Made by a program: the position numbers and the translations under genes
Notes under the pieces: generated by a model
Database searches by the model: none
Told to the model about the DNA's origin: nothing
The model's input: the letters and a program-made list of their open reading frames with translations, nothing else
Origin: CAZCAC01 sp964496575
GTDB taxonomy: Bacteria > Planctomycetota > UBA1135 > GCA-002686595
NCBI GenBank assembly: GCA_964496575.1
Contig: CAZCAC010000086.1
Span: 1 to 35,781 of the forward strand
Direction: 5' to 3'
DNA: 35,781 nucleotides
In this document: positions 32,626 to 35,781 of the stretch, piece after piece
How the letters are laid out: every line of letters starts with the position of its first letter
Position numbering within the stretch: position 1 is the stretch's first letter

Positions 32626-35600
32626 ATGAGATCGATCGCGCTCGGCCTGGTGGCTGGACTTCTGCTTCTCGTTCCCGATACGGAGGCTGGCGGTCTCCTG
32701 ATCCCGCGCGACGGCAGCCCTCCGATCGGTATGTCCCGGCACCGGGTGAAGGCGGTCGTGGAGGACGGGCTCGCACGCACCACCGTGCGGCAGACCTTCG
32801 TCAATCCACACGGCCGCGAGCTCGAGGCGATCTACGTCTTCCCGCTGCCCGAAGGGGCGGCGCTGATCGACGTCGCCATGGAGACCGGCGGGGTGCGGCT
32901 GGAGGGACTGCTCGCCGAGCGGAAGCGGGCGCGTCGCGTCTACGACGAGATCGTGCGCAGCCGGCGCGATCCCGCGCTGGTGGAGCAGATCGGCAAGAAC
33001 ACGTTCCGGCTGTCCGTCTACCCGGTGCTGCCCGGCGAGGACACCGTGATCGAGCTCAGCTGGATCGAGCACGTGCCGCTGGTGGGGGGCGAGCTCCACT
33101 ACGTGTACCCGCTCGCCGTCGGTGACGACGTCGTCGCGGTGGAACAGGACTTCGCCATGGTGGCGCAGCTCCGTTCGTCGGTGCCCTTCACCGAGGTGAG
33201 CGCGTCGACCGAGGCGATGGAGGTGGAGCACATCCTGGCCGGGGAGGTGGTCGCCGCGATGGAGGTCTCGAACGCGACCCTGGATGCGGATGTCGTTCTC
33301 AGCGCGAGAGTGGCGAGCCGAAGAGCGGCTCTCTCGCTGCGAACCCATCACGCGGGTGAGGGAGACGGCTGGTTCCAGGTGGTGATCACCCCGCCGGAAG
33401 CGCGACCCGACCAGTGGATCCCGCGCGACGTGATCCTGGTGATCGATACCTCGGGGAGCATGAAAGGGGAGAAGATCGTCCAGGCAAAGGACTCCGCGCT
33501 CTGGCTCCTGCGGAACCTGCGCTCGATCGATCGCGTGAACGTCCTGCTCTTCAGCTCGGAGCATCGCTCCTTCGCGGAGGCACCCGTGCCCCCGACGCCG
33601 GAGAACCTGGCGGAGCTCGAGAGGTTCGTCGTCGAGATCCGGGCGCGTGGGGGAACGGCGCTGGGTGATGCGCTGGTCGCCGCGGCGAGGGTCGAGCCGG
33701 ACCCGGGGCGGGTGCGAACCGTGGTCCTGCTCACCGACGGACAGCCGACGATCGGGGAGCGGGATCCCGCCCGGCTGATCGCCCGGGCGAAGAGCGCCGC
33801 CGGGCTCGGCTCGCGCCTGTTTCCCTTCGGCGTGGGCCAGGACGTGGACGGCGGCCTGCTGCGTGGCCTCGCTGCCGCCGGCCGAGGTCGAGCGGAGCTG
33901 TTCCGGCCGGGGGGTGAGATCGCGACGCGCCTGACCACCTTCCTCGCCCGCACGGCCGCGCCGGTGCTCACCGACGTGACGTTCTCGGTCGACGGCGTAC
34001 GCACCTACGGGATCCTGCCGCGCACGCTCCCCGACCTGTACCTGGGGGAGCAGCTGACGATCACCGGGCGGTACCGAGGCGCCGGCGAAGGGAAGGTGCG
34101 GGTCTCCGCGACGGCGGGGGGCTCGAGCCAGTCCTTCGCCCGTACCGCGCCGTTCTCCGCCGAGCCGGGTGGGAGCCCTGCGGTGAAGTTCCTGCACGCG
34201 CGGGCGAAGCTCGACTACCTCGAGGAAGCGCGCCGCTTGCGGCTGGGGCTCTCCGATCAGGCGTACTACGCCGCGCTCGACCGCGGCGCGTACTCGACCG
34301 CGGACGAGATCATCGAGGAGATGATCGACGTCTCCCTCGAGCACGGCGTGCAGTGCGCGTACACCTCCTTTCTGGTGCTGCTCGAGGAGGACAGGCACCG
34401 GATCGACCCGCGCGACGCCGAGGCGCTGCAGGGGGCGCTGGAGAGGGTTCGACAATCGAGGCGGGGCGGTGGCGGGGAATCCGCGGAGGAGGGGGAGCCG
34501 GTGTTGCAGGACGCCGAGATCTCCGACCACGACCAGATCGACGCGGACCGGGACTTCGAGAGCTCCGAGGGGGATCCCGACTTCCTCTCCGACTCCCCTT
34601 TCGACGACGGGGCCTTGAACAACGTCATCGGCATCGGCGGGGGCGCCAAGTACGGCGGACGCTTCGACGGCCGGCGCAAGCTGCGCGCCGCTGGCGGATC
34701 GGGGACGGAACAGCCGATGAAGGATGCGCTGGAGTGGCTGGCGAACCACCAGGACCCCGACGGCAAGTGGAGTGGCGACGGGTTCGCGGACCGGTGCTCG
34801 GCGGGGCTGTCGTGTGACGGCGTCGGGCGGCCGGGCGGCGACGTGTGCGTCACCGGGCTCTGCGTGCTCGCCTTTCTCGGGGATGGGCACACCACGCGTC
34901 AGGGGCTCTACAAGGAGACCGTGACGCGGGGGATCAAGTGGCTGCGGGAGCAGCAGGATTTCGAGTCCGGCCTGTTCGGCGACCGGAGCAGGCGCTCCTA
35001 CCTGCGCGACCACGCCATCGCGACGGTGGCGCTTTGCGAGGCGTACTACTTCTCGAAGAATCCCCTGATCCGCGGGACCGCGCAGAAGGCCGTCGCGTTC
35101 CTCTTGCTCTCGCGAGAAGTCGACGGCGTGTGGCGCGCCGACGCATCGCTGACCGGCTGGTGCGTGATGGCGCTGGTGTCGGCGGAGGAGGCGGGGTTGA
35201 AGGTCGACGCCCGGGCGCTCCGCGGCGTGGAAGGTTGGCTCGACGAGCTGACGGAGGGGGAGGCCGGTGCGACCGAGACGGAGACCGCCTGTGCCCTGTT
35301 GAGTCGCCTCTTCCTGGGGCAGGATCCGGCGAAGCGTCCGAAGATGATGGCGTACGCCGATCGGCTCGTCGGGGCGCTCCCCGTATGGAGCGACGACGGG
35401 TCGACCAACGACCCGCGCTACTGGTGCCACGGGACGTACGCGATGTACCAGATGGGCGGCGAGCACTGGAAGGTCTGGAACCGGTCGCTGAAGCGGGCCG
35501 TGCTTGAGTCGCAGTGCAGGGAAGGCTGCGCCAGGGGTTCGTGGGATCCGGTGGGGACGAGGGGTGCTACGGAGGGACGGGTCTATGTGACCGCCCTGAA

Positions 35601-35655
35601 CACCTTGAGCCTGGAGGTCTACTATCGCTACGCGAAGGTACTCGGGGCGCGGTAG
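32626..35655 (+). CDS. Secreted VIT-VWA protein with one alpha-toroid domain (tandem paralogue)
   Basis: 1,009 residues from ATG 32626, with a GGAGG Shine-Dalgarno. It parallels its neighbour throughout: a signal peptide beginning MRSIAL (cleavage after about A21), VIT (GLARTTVRQTFVNPHGRELE), and VWA with MIDAS D274-T-S-G-S at the same residue number, plus GGTALGDAL and LLTDGQPTIGE. A conserved segment (YYAALDRGAYSTADEIIEEM) leads to an acidic linker with SPFDDGALNNVIGIGGGAKYGG, and one toroid (about 696-1009). That toroid is shortened: the stretches corresponding to NPYGVWRYDSPPVGDND and to VGYDSMGSRSARVPGMND in the neighbour are missing or collapsed. The cysteine pairs (DRCSAGLSC; SQCREGC) are kept. 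Probably arose by tandem duplication and may be co-transcribed, 152 bases downstream. Function inferred only from fold: extracellular metal-dependent binding by VWA. Confidence 0.9.
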   Translation: MRSIALGLVAGLLLLVPDTEAGGLLIPRDGSPPIGMSRHRVKAVVEDGLARTTVRQTFVNPHGRELEAIYVFPLPEGAALIDVAMETGGVRLEGLLAERKRARRVYDEIVRSRRDPALVEQIGKNTFRLSVYPVLPGEDTVIELSWIEHVPLVGGELHYVYPLAVGDDVVAVEQDFAMVAQLRSSVPFTEVSASTEAMEVEHILAGEVVAAMEVSNATLDADVVLSARVASRRAALSLRTHHAGEGDGWFQVVITPPEARPDQWIPRDVILVIDTSGSMKGEKIVQAKDSALWLLRNLRSIDRVNVLLFSSEHRSFAEAPVPPTPENLAELERFVVEIRARGGTALGDALVAAARVEPDPGRVRTVVLLTDGQPTIGERDPARLIARAKSAAGLGSRLFPFGVGQDVDGGLLRGLAAAGRGRAELFRPGGEIATRLTTFLARTAAPVLTDVTFSVDGVRTYGILPRTLPDLYLGEQLTITGRYRGAGEGKVRVSATAGGSSQSFARTAPFSAEPGGSPAVKFLHARAKLDYLEEARRLRLGLSDQAYYAALDRGAYSTADEIIEEMIDVSLEHGVQCAYTSFLVLLEEDRHRIDPRDAEALQGALERVRQSRRGGGGESAEEGEPVLQDAEISDHDQIDADRDFESSEGDPDFLSDSPFDDGALNNVIGIGGGAKYGGRFDGRRKLRAAGGSGTEQPMKDALEWLANHQDPDGKWSGDGFADRCSAGLSCDGVGRPGGDVCVTGLCVLAFLGDGHTTRQGLYKETVTRGIKWLREQQDFESGLFGDRSRRSYLRDHAIATVALCEAYYFSKNPLIRGTAQKAVAFLLLSREVDGVWRADASLTGWCVMALVSAEEAGLKVDARALRGVEGWLDELTEGEAGATETETACALLSRLFLGQDPAKRPKMMAYADRLVGALPVWSDDGSTNDPRYWCHGTYAMYQMGGEHWKVWNRSLKRAVLESQCREGCARGSWDPVGTRGATEGRVYVTALNTLSLEVYYRYAKVLGAR

Positions 35656-35728
35656 GGGGGATTGGTCGGAGGTGTGCCCGTGGGGCGTGGCGCTCGCCGC
35701 AGGCGAACGGGAAGGACGAAGTGGGGCC

Positions 35729-35764
35729 GGGGGGGGGGGGGGGCCGCGCCAACCCCCCCCCCCC
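35729..35764 (+). repeat. G15 and C12 homopolymers facing each other at the window end
   Basis: Fifteen G (35729-35743), then CCGCGCCAA, then twelve C (35753-35764). The runs could form a hairpin after the second VIT-VWA gene, but they lie at the very end of the scaffold window, where homopolymer miscalls and assembly breaks are common. Bases 35656-35781 hold no gene. Confidence 0.6.
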
Positions 35765-35781
35765 ACCAACCCGACACCCCC

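Overview
This is a GC-rich (by eye close to 70% G+C), gene-dense bacterial chromosome segment, most likely from a high-GC planctomycete. I infer that from two secreted VIT-VWA proteins carrying Gly-rich VIGIGGGAGG-type linkers and alpha-toroid domains, a TPR protein fused to two RNA polymerase alpha C-terminal domains, an ECF-type sigma factor, and housekeeping genes scattered singly instead of in their usual operons (ruvA without ruvBC, rpsP without rimM/trmD, ribD without other rib genes). A 100-N gap inside rpsP shows the source is a draft scaffold.

Layout. 1-8,750: a family 9 glycosyltransferase (cut by the left edge) divergent from miaB; ribD; a secreted thioredoxin-like protein divergent from a large TPR lipoprotein with an HExxH motif; and an orphan cheR. 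8,870-12,480: ruvA and the TPR/double alpha-CTD gene on the minus strand, divergent from murA. 12,480-21,170: a plus-strand run of information-processing genes: ffh, rpsP, an endonuclease III-like Fe-S protein with a histone-H1-like tail, maf, rpmE, prfA, an unknown membrane protein and prmC. PrmC methylates the GGQ glutamine of release factors such as the prfA product. 21,180-27,400: a PilZ protein, ssb, a fused MoaD-MoaE molybdopterin synthase, a metallo-beta-lactamase-fold hydrolase, ETF:quinone oxidoreductase and a leucyl aminopeptidase. 27,410-35,660: an ECF sigma factor divergent from two tandem secreted VIT-VWA-toroid paralogues (1,423 and 1,009 residues).

The most novel signal is a dispersed intergenic repeat of about 125 bp, present five times between 10,876 and 23,342 in both orientations. 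Each copy carries two hairpins, and the same end always abuts a coding-sequence boundary (4-9 bases from a start codon, or directly against a stop codon). Other points worth a second look: the TPR/double alpha-CTD protein; the EndoIII homologue that has kept its Fe-S cysteines but lost the catalytic Lys and Asp; the sigma factor/VIT-VWA-toroid locus with a candidate ECF promoter and serial domain duplication; the MoaD-MoaE fusion with an internal Gly-Gly; and several genes that lack a Shine-Dalgarno but have a TANNNT box 7-9 bases before the start codon, suggesting leaderless mRNAs.

No tRNA, rRNA, CRISPR array, transposase or phage gene was recognised. Long open frames opposite the real genes are GC-driven shadows and are not listed.
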